A stretch of 64,000 bases of DNA from Dolomedes plantarius (GCA_907164885.2 OU015503.1:125227523-125291522); one strand, 5' to 3'. Shown: positions 35,675 to 47,920, numbered from the stretch's first letter. Notes: generated by a model from the letters alone, not told the origin. Numbers and translations: made by a program.

Positions 35675-35819
35675 GTATATAAATATATACAATTTACAAA
35701 GAGAGAATACCAAGTATATGTGATAACAAGATAAGAAGAGTGATACAAAAAGAGTGGTAAACCCTTTTTATTTAAACAGTGATATGAGTGTAATAAAAGG
35801 GTTGAAAAATCAGTGAAAG

Positions 35820-36065
35820 TTAATACCCAACCCTCTGGATTTGGGGTTCATCCCCGACCAGATTGCAGCCAGGCACTAGAAATCAATAAAACGGAATTCG
35901 ATTAAGTCAAAGGTTAAAAGCCGGTACATTTTAGAAACCGAAAAAATAAATAGCAGGGTGAGGCTTAAAAGTTCCTTCAATGTGAACGAAATGGAGCCAA
36001 AGTATTTGAAGTGAAAAAGTCTTGTAATAATTTCTCGAATGGTGATAGGTTATATTTAGGACTGT
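35820..36065 (-). pseudogene. LINE 3'-end remnant
   Basis: Shares the order of short blocks with 43880-44025 (TAGCAGGG.GAGGCTT, GAGCC.AA.TA, TCGAATGGTGA). That region is part of an RNase H-region LINE remnant. Weak on its own. Confidence 0.35.
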
Positions 36066-36072
36066 GATATAA

Positions 36073-36153
36073 CTAGCCCTTCGCTACGAAAACCCGAACT
36101 TCGCTACGGAGTCCATTCAAATTAAATACAACGGTCAATGTATGCAATTAATG

Positions 36154-36215
<62 letters not shown>

Positions 36216-36960
36216 TAGATAGATAGATATGTATATATATATATGTATAATAAATACGACGATCAATGTATACAATTGATGTAAAAAGAATATATATATA
36301 TATATATTTATAAAAAAAATCGTAAGAGATATTTTTACAGACAAAATAATGTAGAAGAAAATATTCATATTAAATCTAATAGGACATACTAAAGAATATA
36401 GTACAGTTAAAATAGTACAGTTTGAGGAACATATCTTTTACTGTATTTTAATATTTCTTTGGATAATGTCCGATCATCTGCCGCATTAACAAGGGAAAAA
36501 ATATTTTTTTGTCTTCATTGTTATGCACGTGACGATAAATTTATTTAAAGTACCATAAAAAGAAATCACGTGATCGGCATTTAATAAATTTAATTCTAAA
36601 AATAAATCTTTAAAAATTCACCAAAAATCAGAAAATGGAGATAAAGATTCGAAAAATATTTCATTTTGAAGGAATTTTTATGATCTTTCTCGTGATATAA
36701 ATTTTATAACCCTCAATGTATTATTTTAAATGCAAACGTAAAAAAAGTTTAAAAAACAGCTTAAAAATTTAATTTTAAAAAATCTAAGAAGAATTTTTGA
36801 AAAATCTTTGTTAGTGCACCCCTACACTATAAGAAGAATCGCCATGCAACATTTCAGCCCTTTAGGTCCAGCGGTTTGGTCTGTGCGTTGTATGTCAGTC
36901 AGTCAGTGAATGAATGAATGAATGAATGAGTCAGTTACGGAACTGTTTTATATATATAGA
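36073..36960 (-). mobile_element. Helitron H1 copy, minus strand (888 bp)
   Basis: CTAG at 36073-36076 and TC start at 36959-36960 on the minus strand, with A (36072) and T (36961) flanks. It contains a TA/TAGA array (36157-36246) and a (GAAT)n run (36907-36929). It lies about 320 bp upstream of the SIM-like start codon. Confidence 0.85.
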
Positions 36961-37280
36961 TTGGCCCAAAATGTCCCGCCGTATATTAGGCTCTGTGGGG
37001 CAGTAACTGCTTCGGGGATGACACGCCCCACTGTCTAGCGTTTCGTGCGTCCTGATCCGTTGTGTGATCTGTCCTGTGCGTGCATGCAATGACGCCGGAT
37101 TCCATCTACGGAATCTCACGTATTGTGAAATTTTGAAGTCCCCGAACACCGGAATGAGTTTATGAACCAGAATATGTGAGGTGAAAGTGTGTTGATGCCA
37201 AGTTTGTTTCTTTTCAGAGGTGGAAGAGCGATTTGAGGCAGGATGGATTAACCGAATCTCGGGCAGTGCGGCCGTCCTAA
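36961..37280 (+). promoter_or_regulatory. Upstream region and probable 5' UTR of the SIM-like gene
   Basis: Moderately GC-rich, unlike the flanking repeats. TTTGTTTCTTTTCAG (37203-37217) looks like a splice acceptor, so the coding exon may begin at 37218 with an upstream untranslated exon. TAA at 37278-37280 directly precedes the ATG in frame. No TATA box or initiator was assigned. Confidence 0.4.
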
Positions 37281-37455
37281 ATGAAAGAACGTTCCAAGAA
37301 TGCCGCTCGCACTCGGCGGGAGAAAGAGAACCACGAATTTTCGGAGCTGGCCAGACTTCTGCCCCACCCGTCCAGTTCCACGGCTAACATGGACAAAGCC
37401 ACGGTTGTCAAGCTGACGACTGCTTATCTCAAGTTGAGGAATATATACCCGTACG
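37281..37455 (+). CDS. SIM-family bHLH-PAS protein, exon 1 (bHLH)
   Basis: Encodes residues 1-58 and the first base of codon 59. The start [20 protein letters not shown] is the invariant N-terminus of Single-minded proteins, where the basic region begins at the first Met. Basic region about 1-14, helix 1 about 15-27, loop about 28-36, helix 2 ([17 protein letters not shown]) 37-53. SIM proteins are nuclear; with ARNT/Tango they bind CNS-midline-type elements in the central nervous system of known animals. The in-frame TAA just before the ATG and the family's usual start support 37281. The donor is G/GTAAG. The loop and helix 2 differ from the usual SIM sequence more than expected. Intron 1 spans 37456-47511. 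Confidence 0.9.
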
Positions 37456-37729
37456 GTAAGTTCCTCCTCGGGCAAACGTGCCGCCAGAAATTTCCTCAGA
37501 ATTACATCTACCTGTAATCTCGAGTAAATGTTCCTTTAGAGGACTCTTGTATCTCCGATATGTCCTGAATGAACAATCAGTCATGTTTAGGTCGGATATC
37601 AATCCGTTCAATCTGTCCTGTGAGATCAGAGAGTGTGGGGGAAGGAACGAGCTCACCAGATGTCGGTCTAAATTGGGATGGCGTCTATTCACTGGCAAGG
37701 ATTCAATCCTGGAAGGCCTTAGTCTAGAG

Positions 37730-38614
37730 CAGCGGTTCTCAACCTGGGGGGCGTAGAAGAATTTCAAGGGAGGCGTGAGTTTTTTTTTCCAAGATTGACC
37801 GACCTCCTCGGTGATAAAAAAATCTTCCATTTCAACTGATAAATGAATTGAAGGACCTTATAACAGGGCATTTGGTAGCATTGAAAATTGAAATTGCAGA
37901 TTTTTTTCCAGATATTAGTTCAGAGAATTGGGAATTTAAGTTGGCAAGAGATCCTTTTATAATAGATGTGGATGTACTTCCTGATCATATTCAGGAACAG
38001 GCAATCGACCTACAATGTGATTCTCAAGCAAACGCGGAATTCGAAAACATGGATGTTGAAAATCTTTGGTTACGCTATTTTCCTGTCTACCCAGAAGTTG
38101 CTTTGGAAGTTTTTGGGTTGTTAGGGCAGTTTTCAGCCACATATCTGCGTGAATCTGGATTTTCAGCATTAACATACATAAAGTCAAAATATCGAGCAAA
38201 GCTGGACGTTGAAAGTGACCTGAGGTATGCTTTGTTAGAGTTGCAACCTAATATTCAAAAACTTGTCAAGGACAAACAATGCCAGACCTCTTATTAATGT
38301 TGTGAAAGTGACGGGTATTTCATGTCAACCTCACCTAGATCCTTGATTACCTCAAAAATATTTGATCTGTATTTCATTCTTTGATTTCATATGTTCTAAT
38401 AATAATAATATGTTCCAAATTAAGATATGTGTAGTAATATTAAATTTTGTGTATGAAATTATTTATTCTATATTTTCATTTAATAACCATCTTCAGTTTC
38501 AAATTCTGATTGTACTACTTGTATTGACCACATATGGAGGTGGTGATGGGGGAGGCGTGACCTCACATCAGTGTTCAAAGGGGGGCACAGAGCCTGAAAG
38601 GTTGAGAACCCCTG
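37730..38614 (+). mobile_element. hAT (ZBED5-like) element in SIM intron 1, perfect TSD
   Basis: The ends CAGCGGTTCTCAACCTG and CAGGTT-type AGGTTGAGAACCCCTG are flanked by the exact 8-bp duplication GTCTAGAG (37722-37729, 38615-38622). Length 885 bp. It carries the 3' part of its transposase (37848-38297). Confidence 0.95.
37848..38297 (+). pseudogene. hAT transposase C-terminus, ZBED5/SCAND3-like
   Basis: An open frame of 149 codons whose end reads LPDHIQEQAIDLQCDS, LRYFPVYPEVALEVFGLL, QFSATYLRESGFSALTYIKS, then DLRYALLELQPNIQKLVKDK and a stop. This is the C-terminal region, including the hAT dimerisation segment, of ZBED5/SCAND3-type transposases. The N-terminal BED finger and catalytic core are deleted, so it is non-autonomous although the remaining frame is open. 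Confidence 0.85.
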
Positions 38615-38702
38615 GTCTAGAGCATCGGAATGAACTGGGGTGGAATAAGGTATCACACATGTCACAAACAAACATAACAATTTATTTACATTAATTTAAC
38701 AA

Positions 38703-38985
38703 GGGCGCGGTGGCCCGGTTGGAAAAGGCAGCGGGCCAGTGATCTGAACGTCACTGGTTCGATGCTCGCCGCCGGCAAATCCGCCGTCGTGTACTTTAAT
38801 GGGGGCTGGTGCACGAAAAATCCGTCTTGGCTGCAATGACCTCCAAGATCTCAAATTTACATCTGAAGGTGTGGGGTCAAGTGTACCGGTCTCGTCACTT
38901 GACTCGGTTCTAAATGACGGGACCGGCTTGTAGGGGGTAGTGCTGGCCACCTATACGGTGCCCCCTTAACCCTTTGAGGGGCACC
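38703..38985 (+). repeat. tRNA-derived SINE, copy 1
   Basis: The head has an A-box-like TGGCCCGGTTGG and B-box-like GGTTCGATGCTC, followed by a body shared with 52342-52716 (GGTCTCGTCACTTGACTCGG). The 3' tail is missing here. Confidence 0.8.
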
Positions 38986-40017
38986 GTTTTCACAGCCTAA
39001 ATCTAGTCTTTTTTCACTTGCATTCCAGTTAAATGAGTAGGAAAATGGTTAGTACTACCATCTGTTATCGGTTTAAAGAAGTAAAAACATTTTGCAACTT
39101 TTAATTGGAAAAATTTTCAAGATTCTTTAGGTTAAAAAAAAAAATCTTCACCTTGCAAACGGTGGAGGTAGTTGCCGATGAAATGAATGGCCTGCAGTCT
39201 AGCGGTGTGCAAACAGGCGAAGTGTCGAGGGGGGAAAATGTAACAATTCAAATCATAATAGGATTACAGAAAGCATAACGATGTTGCTGCGTATAAAGAC
39301 AAAGACGAAGTGAAAAGTATATTGAGATCGAAGCTTTTGGTAAGAATTCGGCTTCTGGCAATGTTCGTGAGCTGAGAAGTGTAGTTCGGGTAGAGATCGT
39401 GAGAGTTCTGTTCTTCGAAGGTCTTAATTTTTAGGAATATAATTTTCGTCTTAATTTTGCCCCACTTCGGCTTAGAGGTCTCTTAAAGTATTTAATGTCC
39501 CTTCCCAGAAATTTTTTATCAAATAAAGGTGTAAGGATCATAAATCGTGCCAAATGGCACGACTGATTCTTTTGAAAAACGAATGACTACTGGATTCCCG
39601 ATATCCTTAAATATCCCCATGTCTTTAAAAAAATACTTAATTTTGGGTCCTTAAAAGTGCTCAACATTGCCCACTTTTTGCCTAATATTCCTTAAGAGTA
39701 CTTAATTTTCCTTTTCAGGAATTTCTTTTATCGAATAAATAAAAATGCAAAGATCATGGATTCCCCGACAAATGGATCGTTTGGTACTGTAGAAAAATAC
39801 TATGAAGAGATACTGCAGGGTTCACGTGAATCTTAAAAATACTTTAATCTTTAAAAGTAGTTATACATTTTTTTCCGGTCCATATAAGTCTTTAATTTTT
39901 GACAGAAAACGTGCAAGGTCTTAAGGCTGCTGCGTAAAAGTTAACCCTATTGGAAAAAGTTAACCCTAAGTTAAAAGTTATTGGAAAAGTTAACCCTATT
40001 GGATTGCTCACCGCCAT
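38986..40017. other. Intronic DNA, possible old hAT remnant
   Basis: Repeated phrases of the type CTTAAAAATACTTTAATCTT and GGGTTCACGTGAAT (39440-39930) resemble a degraded hAT MITE. No termini or coding sequence can be supported. Confidence 0.3.
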
Positions 40018-40750
40018 GTTACCCTATGGAGAAAATGTGTCTAAGGATTGCCGACTTGGATGGAATTTTTTTTTTAAGCCTTCCGTAATAGAGAAATAAT
40101 TTGATACCTTGGGGCATTTTGCCACGTTATTATTAACTCGCTTTCTTGTGTGTGTGTGTTTGTCCAGTTAAAATCTTGCAATCGATTTTTAACTAACTTC
40201 CCGACTAGCTAAACCTTTGAAACTTTTAGAATAGCTGAGAACACGATGACGATGCAGTATTTTAATACTTTTAGCCATCATTAAGCAGAATCATATTCAT
40301 TTCCAGTCAATTTTGTTTTGTAGACTGGTGCTGCCATCTATCGGCCGGGACGGGAACGAAAAGTTAAACGCAAATCACACTCACAATTCCCGAGCTAAAC
40401 GATTGATTACGCATTTGATACTTCTTTATTACGCATTTTATCATTTTCTTTCAAGTTGATGGGGTAATTCATCAAAAAATTTTTTAAAAATTTTTATTAT
40501 TATAGTAATTTTATTATTATTATCATAGTAATTTTATTATTATTATTATAGTAATTATTTCATTTTTTAATGCAAATATTTTAAAATTTAAATTGTTCGT
40601 GGGAAAAATCTAGTGTAGTGTACTTTGAAACGCTCATCCATTTCTTGGATGGACTCAATTTATGAAATGAATCCCGTAGCAAGGTGCGGAGAATTTCTGG
40701 CTATCCGCAAATACCCTTTTTATTGGATGATCGGCATTTAATGAGCTGTC
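40018..40750. repeat. Interspersed repeat family R, copy 2, interrupted
   Basis: 40018-40121 and about 40561-40750 match the order of 4190-4520. The middle holds a family S copy. Confidence 0.6.
40122..40500 (-). repeat. Family S copy, minus strand, private insertion
   Basis: Matches family S in inverse orientation. It carries an extra ~60-bp segment with two copies of TTACGCATTT (40381-40446) that only one other copy (40871-41349) has. It ends at a TTA microsatellite (40495-40557). Confidence 0.85.
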
Positions 40751-40870
40751 TATAGCTGAGAAATTTTGTCCTTAGGTTAACATCGAGGTGAGCGATTCCA
40801 AAAGGGTTATTGCACAGTACAGCCTTAAACGGTCCTCAAATTTTCAATCTCCCATGAAACCACACAAGGT

Positions 40871-41349
40871 AAATAATTACAAGATAAAAAGAACTTTTTA
40901 TATACCAAGTTTTTAAATTTTCTGTTGTATCCTATAAACTTGATAATTCTATGTATTAATAAATACTTTTTTTAAAATTTTTTGGATGAATTATCCCGGC
41001 AACTTGAAAGAAAATAATCAAATGCGTAATAAAGAGGTATCAAATGCGTAATCAATCGTTTAGCTCGGGAATTGCGAGCGTGACTTGCGTTTAACTTTTC
41101 GTTCCCGTCCCGGCGGATAGATGGCAGCACCAGTCTACAAAACAAAATTCACTGGAAATGAATATGATTCTGCTTAATGATGGCTGAAAGTATCAAAAGA
41201 ATGCATTGTCATCGTGTTCCGAGCAATTCTAAAAGTTTCAAATGTTTAGCTAGTCGGGGAGTTAGTTAAAAGTCGATTGAAAGATTTGTACTGGACAAAC
41301 ACACACACAAACGAACAAACAAGAAAGCGAGTTAATAAAAGCATGGTAA
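40871..41349 (+). repeat. Family S copy, plus strand, private insertion
   Basis: Full-length S with the same ~60-bp extra segment as 40122-40500 (AAATGCGTAATAAAGAGG). The two copies form a large inverted repeat with about 370 bp between them. Confidence 0.85.
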
Positions 41350-41750
41350 AAAATACGCGTGAAACTTGGTGTTACAAGGAGAGCCACTAGTAGATGCAAT
41401 TCATCAGCAATTTCTGAATGCAAGCAGGCCAAACGCAAATCGCACATCGCATACATCTCAAAGTCCGATTCAACTCTGAGGGAATACGCAAACTCTGGTC
41501 GCCACAGGCTTCACGTCTCTTTGCGAGGAGAGTTAGAGTATGGTAGATCAAGGGAAGAAAGGTGATGGTGATACTTTCTGTTTCCGATGTTATAATACTC
41601 GCTAGGTTTGATTATTTTAATGAAAAAATCAGTTTCAACTGAACAACATATTATTGTTAAAATTTTTGTAATTTGCAAATACTTTCCCATTATAGAATTC
41701 ATCTTCTTAAGTATTAGCGCATATTGGGTTTTCTCAAAGAATGGTTTATA

Positions 41751-43159
41751 CACTGCTGGCCACTGTAAATGCAACACCCTGAAGGAAACATGCAAATAAC
41801 ATGAAATTCACAACATGCATTAGCGGAGGTGAGAAACGCAAATGATTAGAATTTCAGCGCAGACGCACATCACGCGCGCCTGTGGCACCACTTCAAAGCG
41901 CTATTTAAGGCTTGGAGATTTCGACGATTAAGTTCGGCAATTGTGTTTTTCTTGTGGTTTTTTCAAAAAAAAAAGATCATTTATGCCTCGTCGAAAACAG
42001 CGATCATCTTTTGATCAAGTATCCGAGTTCGACAGAGGAAGGATAGTGGCCTACCGAGATTGTGGATTATCTTTCAGGGAAATCGGTAGTCGTGTTGGAC
42101 GAAACCAAACAACTGTAGTGCGGATATGTGATCGTTGGATGCAGGAGGGTACGACGGACCGGCGTGTTCGATCGCATCCACCTCAGCGCACCACTTCACG
42201 TGAGGACAGGCAAATTGTGCGCATGGCAGTGACGGATCGCTCAGTCACATCAAGAACCATAGCACAGCACATGCAGTCTGTAACGCATCATCCAGTGTCT
42301 GCGCGTACCATTCGACGCCGTTTACAGCAGAGTGGTCTGTCCGCAAGACGTCCATTGCTTTGTCTACCCTTGACGCAGAACCACAGACGTCTCCGCCGCC
42401 AATGGTGCGATGACAGAAGGATGTGGACGGCAGAATGGAATGAAATTGTCTTTACTGACGAGTCACGCTTCTGTCTGCAACACCACGATGGTCGCATTCG
42501 AGTCTGGAGACACCCTGAAGAGAGGATGCTGAACAGCTGCGTTATGCACCGCCACACTGGTCCTGCACCGGGTATTATGGTATGGGGCGGTATTGGATAT
42601 CACTCTCGCACACCTCTAGTACGCATTGCCGGTACTTTAAACAGCCAGCGCTACATCTCCGAGGGGTTGGAGCCAGTTGTCCTTCCTTACCTTCAGGGCT
42701 TGCCCACAGCCATATTTCATCAGGATAATGCGCGACCACACGTGGCACGCATTGTCCGACGGTTCTTCGTCAATCGCCAGATTGAATTGCTTCCCTGGCC
42801 GCCTCGCTCTCCGGATCTTTCGCCGATAGAAAACATGTGGTCCATGGTTGCTCTACGATTGACCCAGATTCCATCCCCAGCTGCCAAAACAGATCAACTT
42901 TGGCAACGTGTGGAAGCTGCTTGGTCTGATGTTCCCCAAGAACTCATCCAAAGTGTCTTTGAATCAATGTCGAGGCGTGTGGCACCGGTGATCTCCAACA
43001 ATGGCGGCTACTCTGGCTACTGATTTTGGCAGGAACCACACTTCACAGAAGTCTATAAATTTAATCATTTGATACTTGGTCAACATGTTATCTACAAAAT
43101 AAATTTTGTTATGATAACTCTTGTCTTTCTTGGTGTTGCAATTTGGGTGGCCAGCAGTG
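41751..43159 (+). mobile_element. Complete Tc1-type transposon, 1409 bp
   Basis: The termini CACTGCTGGCCAC and GTGGCCAGCAGTG are flanked by TA (41749-41750, 43160-43161). They enclose one open transposase gene. Inserted in intron 1 of the SIM-like gene, same strand. Confidence 0.95.
41983..43023 (+). CDS. Tc1-type transposase, apparently intact (DD34E)
   Basis: 346 codons from MPRRKQRSSFDQVSEFDRGR to the stop at 43021-43023, the normal length for Tc1 transposases. Two N-terminal helix-turn-helix units occupy about residues 10-115. The catalytic triad is present: Asp159 in VFTDESRF, Asp248 in FHQDNARPH and Glu283 in SPDLSPIENMW, with 34 residues between the last two. The conserved MVWGGIG block lies at 199-205. 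It would excise and insert the element at TA sites. I start at 41983 because MPRR is typical; an upstream Met at 41941 adds 14 unlikely residues. No stop or frameshift is seen, so recent activity is plausible. Its C-terminus (ISNNGGYSGY) differs from the common GG.T.Y ending. Confidence 0.92.
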   Translation: MPRRKQRSSFDQVSEFDRGRIVAYRDCGLSFREIGSRVGRNQTTVVRICDRWMQEGTTDRRVRSHPPQRTTSREDRQIVRMAVTDRSVTSRTIAQHMQSVTHHPVSARTIRRRLQQSGLSARRPLLCLPLTQNHRRLRRQWCDDRRMWTAEWNEIVFTDESRFCLQHHDGRIRVWRHPEERMLNSCVMHRHTGPAPGIMVWGGIGYHSRTPLVRIAGTLNSQRYISEGLEPVVLPYLQGLPTAIFHQDNARPHVARIVRRFFVNRQIELLPWPPRSPDLSPIENMWSMVALRLTQIPSPAAKTDQLWQRVEAAWSDVPQELIQSVFESMSRRVAPVISNNGGYSGY

Positions 43160-43263
43160 TACATAGACAGCTCTTAGTAAAGGTAATATAAACGATATGA
43201 AAAGGTCAACAATATAGCGTGATTAAATGAGTCCAATATAAAATGTGATAAAACAATGATATA

Positions 43264-43705
43264 AATAATTACAAGATAAAAAGAACTTTTTATATACCAC
43301 GTTTTTAAATTTTCTGTTGAATCCTATAAACTTGACAATTCTATGTATTCATAAATACTTTTTTAAAAATTTTTTGACGAATTATCCCATCCACTTAAAA
43401 GAAAATGAAGTGAATTGGAAGTTAACTCGCGTTTAACTTTTCGGTCCCGTCCCGGCCGATAGGTGGCAGCACTAGTCTACAAAACAAAATTAACTGAAAA
43501 TGAATTCAATGCCGCTTAAAGATGGCTAAAAGTATTAAAAAATACATTGTCGTCGTGTTCCGAACTATTCTAAAAGTTTCGAATGTCTAGCGAGTCGGGA
43601 AGTTAGTTAAGAATCGATTGCACGATTTGTACTTGACAAACACATACACACACACACACCCACAAAAAAAAAAACAAGAAAGCGAGTTAATAAAAACATG
43701 GTAAA
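43264..43705 (+). repeat. Interspersed repeat family S copy
   Basis: Full-length S copy with a (CA)n and poly-A segment near its 3' end; intronic. Confidence 0.85.
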
Positions 43706-43859
43706 AAGGGATAAAACACTAAAATATTAGTTATATAAAAACATTTATATACAAGAAGTGTGATTTAAAAAAAAGTGCGATGTCGATAAGAGCTGTGAAA
43801 GTCAGAAGCGAAACGTCTGGATGTGGATTACTGGCCGGCACTCTAAAACAAAACAGAAG

Positions 43860-44140
43860 TAAAAAAATGGCATATTAAATGAATGTATAAAAATCCAGTA
43901 AATTTTATAAACCAGAAACTAGCAGGGGGAGGCTTTTTACCCCAAAAGTCGCTTAAAGAGAGCGATGAGGAGCCCAAATACCTCACGGTCTGTTAAAATA
44001 TGTCGAATGGTGAGGTCACAGTTGCGATGGTAACACAAACGGGAGTACTTTCTCTTTCCAGCAAATGTTTGTGGGTAACCCTCGTAGGACCCATTCTCAG
44101 GACATCCAGTTTCCTCAGATATAATGGAGGCCAAATTGAG
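43860..44140 (-). pseudogene. LINE RNase H-region 3' remnant, minus strand
   Basis: The minus strand reads ETGCPENGSYEGYPQTFAGK, then YSRLCYHRNCDLTIRHILTD, like the C-terminal zinc-knuckle region (C..C....T..HIL..C) of Jockey/R1-like LINEs. The last Cys is replaced. It lies head to head with the plus-strand fragment. Confidence 0.45.
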
Positions 44141-44189
44141 ATCTAAACTCAATACCCTTGAAGATAAAAACGTCTCTGTTTTCTTTGCT

Positions 44190-44801
44190 TTTGTTCGTGG
44201 ACATCTCTGGTAACGAGCGAGCCGACTTCCTTGCCAAGTCTGCCACAAAGCGTGAAATTGACATTAGTGTCAATATTCCCAAATCTTTTTTTAAGAAGGT
44301 CATGTTTGAGAGTATGAACCAAAAATACGTCAGCTCAAATAATGGTAGTTTAACCAAAAAAATTTCTCCCTCCATTAGAATGACACTCTCGTGCCATCAC
44401 TTCTTTGCTAACTACAAATTGACTGAGTTCCTCGCAGGACATGGAATTTTTAAGAGCTATTTCAGTAGATTGAAATTGTGTTCGGCGACCCCCTGTGACT
44501 GCAGCGTTGGTGGTGAACATGTTCTGGTTTTTTGGTCGAAGTACCGCAAGGAGAGAAATAATTTTAAATTGGCTCTTAAGGACTTGTATATTAACTGGCC
44601 TCCCAATTTCTTTCTGCTCGTTTCTGGGAAGTGTGCTTTCGGCTTTTTTGTAATTTTATTGTAAATATTTGTAATTCTTCTTAGTTTCTTTTTATTTGTT
44701 TTGTTTGTTTCTTCTGTTTTCTTAGTGTTTTATACTTACCTCTGTAGGTCCCGTAATAAATAAATAAATAAATAAATAAATATATAAATAAATAAATAAA
44801 A
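44190..44801 (+). pseudogene. Jockey/R1-like LINE 3' end (RNase H, tail)
   Basis: The frame reads VDISGNERADFLAKSATKRE, MTLSCHHFFANYKLTEFLAG, then LCSATPCDCSVGGEHVLVFW and YRKERNNF. This is the last part of RNase H (the GNERAD motif) and the zinc-knuckle region found at the end of Jockey/I/R1 LINE ORF2. The stop is at 44662-44664. The copy ends in a TAAA repeat tail (44754-44801), the expected LINE 3' end. It is 5'-truncated, as most LINE copies are. Confidence 0.75.
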
Positions 44802-45358
44802 AAGGGAGATCTAATTGTCAAAGGGAATAAATTGATGGGACGGCGGGAGTAAGTATGCATGTGAGCCGGATAAGCCAGGAGGTACGTTTTACGTGCTCCG
44901 AGGCGTATTTCAGCTAAACTGTTTACTTTTTGCCTCTTACGAAAACTGTTTACCTTTTGCTCATGTTCCAAATATAGGAATAAAAACCGTCCGCGTGTTT
45001 AAAACTAAAACTTTTTTACTTGGCTCAGTTCAGACTAGTGTTGCGTATATCCCGGTCACTCGTTTACATAAGGCCATCGGTCTGTCCAAGTTTCAGTCCA
45101 GCTTCTACACCGTCGGACCCTACGAAGGATCCAGTAGGAGCGCACTGCTGCCTCCCATGGATCTTTAAGAAAGTTTTGGATACATTATTATATTCTATCA
45201 CGAATTCATTCACTTGCACCACCGTTCACCGAAGTTTTGACACAAACAACGGATTCCAGTGACACCGGAGAAGGGCGAGCCACTCCGAAAGAGCTCCTGG
45301 TAGAGTGGTTCGCTGCACCCACTCGGAATGTCTTAAATTGTGAGATAATACCTGCTTA
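44802..45358. other. Intronic DNA, nothing recognised
   Basis: Frames at 44893-45262 show no motif and disagree in phase with each other. Confidence 0.35.
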
Positions 45359-46023
45359 TCTATATATAGAAAACAGTTCCGTAACTGACCCACTCACTCA
45401 CATACAACGCACAGACCAAACCGCTGGACCTAAAGGGATGAAATTTTGCATGGCGATTCTTCTTGTGGTGTAGGGGGGGCACTAAGAAAGATTTTTGAAA
45501 AATTCTTCTTACATTTTTTTAAATTAAATTTTTAAGCTGTTTTAGTAACTTTTTTTAAGTTTGCATTTAAAATAATAATTTGAGGGTTATGAAATTTATA
45601 TCACGAGAAGGATCATAAAACTTCCTTTTTAAAATGAGATCTTTTCCAATCTTTACCTCCATTTCCTGATTTTTGGTGAATTTTTAAAGATTCATTTTTA
45701 GAATTTAATTTATTAAATGCCGATCGCGTGATTTCTTTTTCTGGTACTTTAAATAAATTTATCGTCACGCGCATAACAACTAAATAGACAAAAAAATATT
45801 TTTTTTCTTGCTAATGCGGCAGACGATTGGACATTATTTTGTCTATAAAAATATCCCTTACGATTTTTTTATAAATTTATATATTTTTCTACATCTATTG
45901 TATATATTGATCGTCGTATTTATTATAAATATATATATATATATATTTTTGTCATTAATTGCATACATTGACCGTTGTATTTAATTTGAATGTACTCCGT
46001 AGCGAAGGACGGGTTTTCAGCTA

Positions 46024-46024
<1 letters not shown>
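45359..46024 (+). mobile_element. Helitron H1 copy (666 bp)
   Basis: TCTATATATAGAAAACAG start after A and CTAG at 46021-46024. The 3' end is followed by five more copies of the terminal module. Confidence 0.85.
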
Positions 46025-46992
<968 letters not shown>

Positions 46993-47511
46993 TCTACAAT
47001 AAAAACAAAAGGATGGCAACATGATTCGAAGGCTGGTTGACATTTTCTGGCGCAAGGTCCAGAAAGGACAAGCTGTCCCAAACACAAAACGAGCACAACG
47101 ATGATATATAAACTACCAAGTAAACGTGACAGCAACAGTATTTAAAAGGCAACTCGTTTCGAACTTATTACTAGTTTATCAACCGACCGAGATGCATGAG
47201 GCGCGATTGTGTCTATGGAGAATTCACAAATAAATAAAATTTTAAAAAAAAGTATGCGTGCTCCTGTTTTGTGTTTTCCCGTTATGATTTTAAATTATTC
47301 CTTTGCTAATGTTGTGTAAAATCTCTATCGTTTGCCTTTGAAAATACTGAAAGGCCCCTTCATTTTGCCCTGAATGGCTTTTCAGATTTCATGAAGCACC
47401 GACGAAGTGAACCTTCATGTTTGAAAGATGAGATTGTCACCTTTTTCCCCCATCATGTTCATTTTCAATCATTCGATGGCCAATTAAAAGCCTTCTTTCC
47501 TTTCAATATAG

Positions 47512-47672
47512 GTTTAGGAGCCCCGTGGGGTTCTGAAACGCAAGATACATTTCTCAGAGACCACGCCACATTTCTCATGAAATCCCTCGAAGGTTTCCTC
47601 ATCATCATAGGACCCAATTTAAAAATAATCTACATTTCGGAAGGAGTTTCCTATTACTTGGGATTATCACAG
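47512..47672 (+). CDS. SIM-family bHLH-PAS protein, exon 2 (PAS-A start)
   Basis: Completes codon 59 (Gly) and encodes residues 60-112. LGAPWG matches the LGEAWG linker of SIM after the bHLH. SLEGFLIIIGPNLKIIYISE followed by YYLGLSQ corresponds to the PAS-A core LQTLDGF...DGKIMYISE....LGLSQ. The acceptor is TTTCAATATAG and the donor CAG/GTTAGT. The entry phase (1) matches exon 1 and the exit phase (0) matches exon 3. The stretch just after LGAPWG (ETQDTFLRDHATFLM) is poorly conserved. Intron 2 is 47673-57803. Confidence 0.9.
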
Positions 47673-47780
47673 GTTAGTACCGACTTTCCTTTCACATTTA
47701 AATTCATTTTTAAACATTGTCTTTTTCCCACTCGTTGTGTTTTTAGCCTTTATCACACTCTCAAAATCCGCACAACAGTA

Positions 47781-47920
47781 CAGTGGCGTAAACTGGCACG
47801 ATACCTTTTTGGCGCCCCCCATGGTCTTGGGGACCAAATGGTCCAATGGTCTTGGGGGCCATTTGGCGCTCCTGCGAGTGGCACCCGGGGCATATGATAG
47901 ACCCTCTCGCTACGTCACTG
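47781..47920. mobile_element. Short hAT MITE (140 bp), relative of 22322-22828
   Basis: The ends CAGTGGCGTAAACTGG and GCTACGTCACTG are flanked by CAACAGTA and CAACAATA (7 of 8). It has GGTACC-type and CCCGGG blocks like the longer copy, but no minisatellite array. It is intronic, 108 bp after exon 2. Confidence 0.8.

Noticed and set aside
45020..45262. Possible extra exon of the SIM-like gene before exon 2
   Set aside because: Exons 1 and 2 already join in phase at Gly59 with no missing SIM residues.
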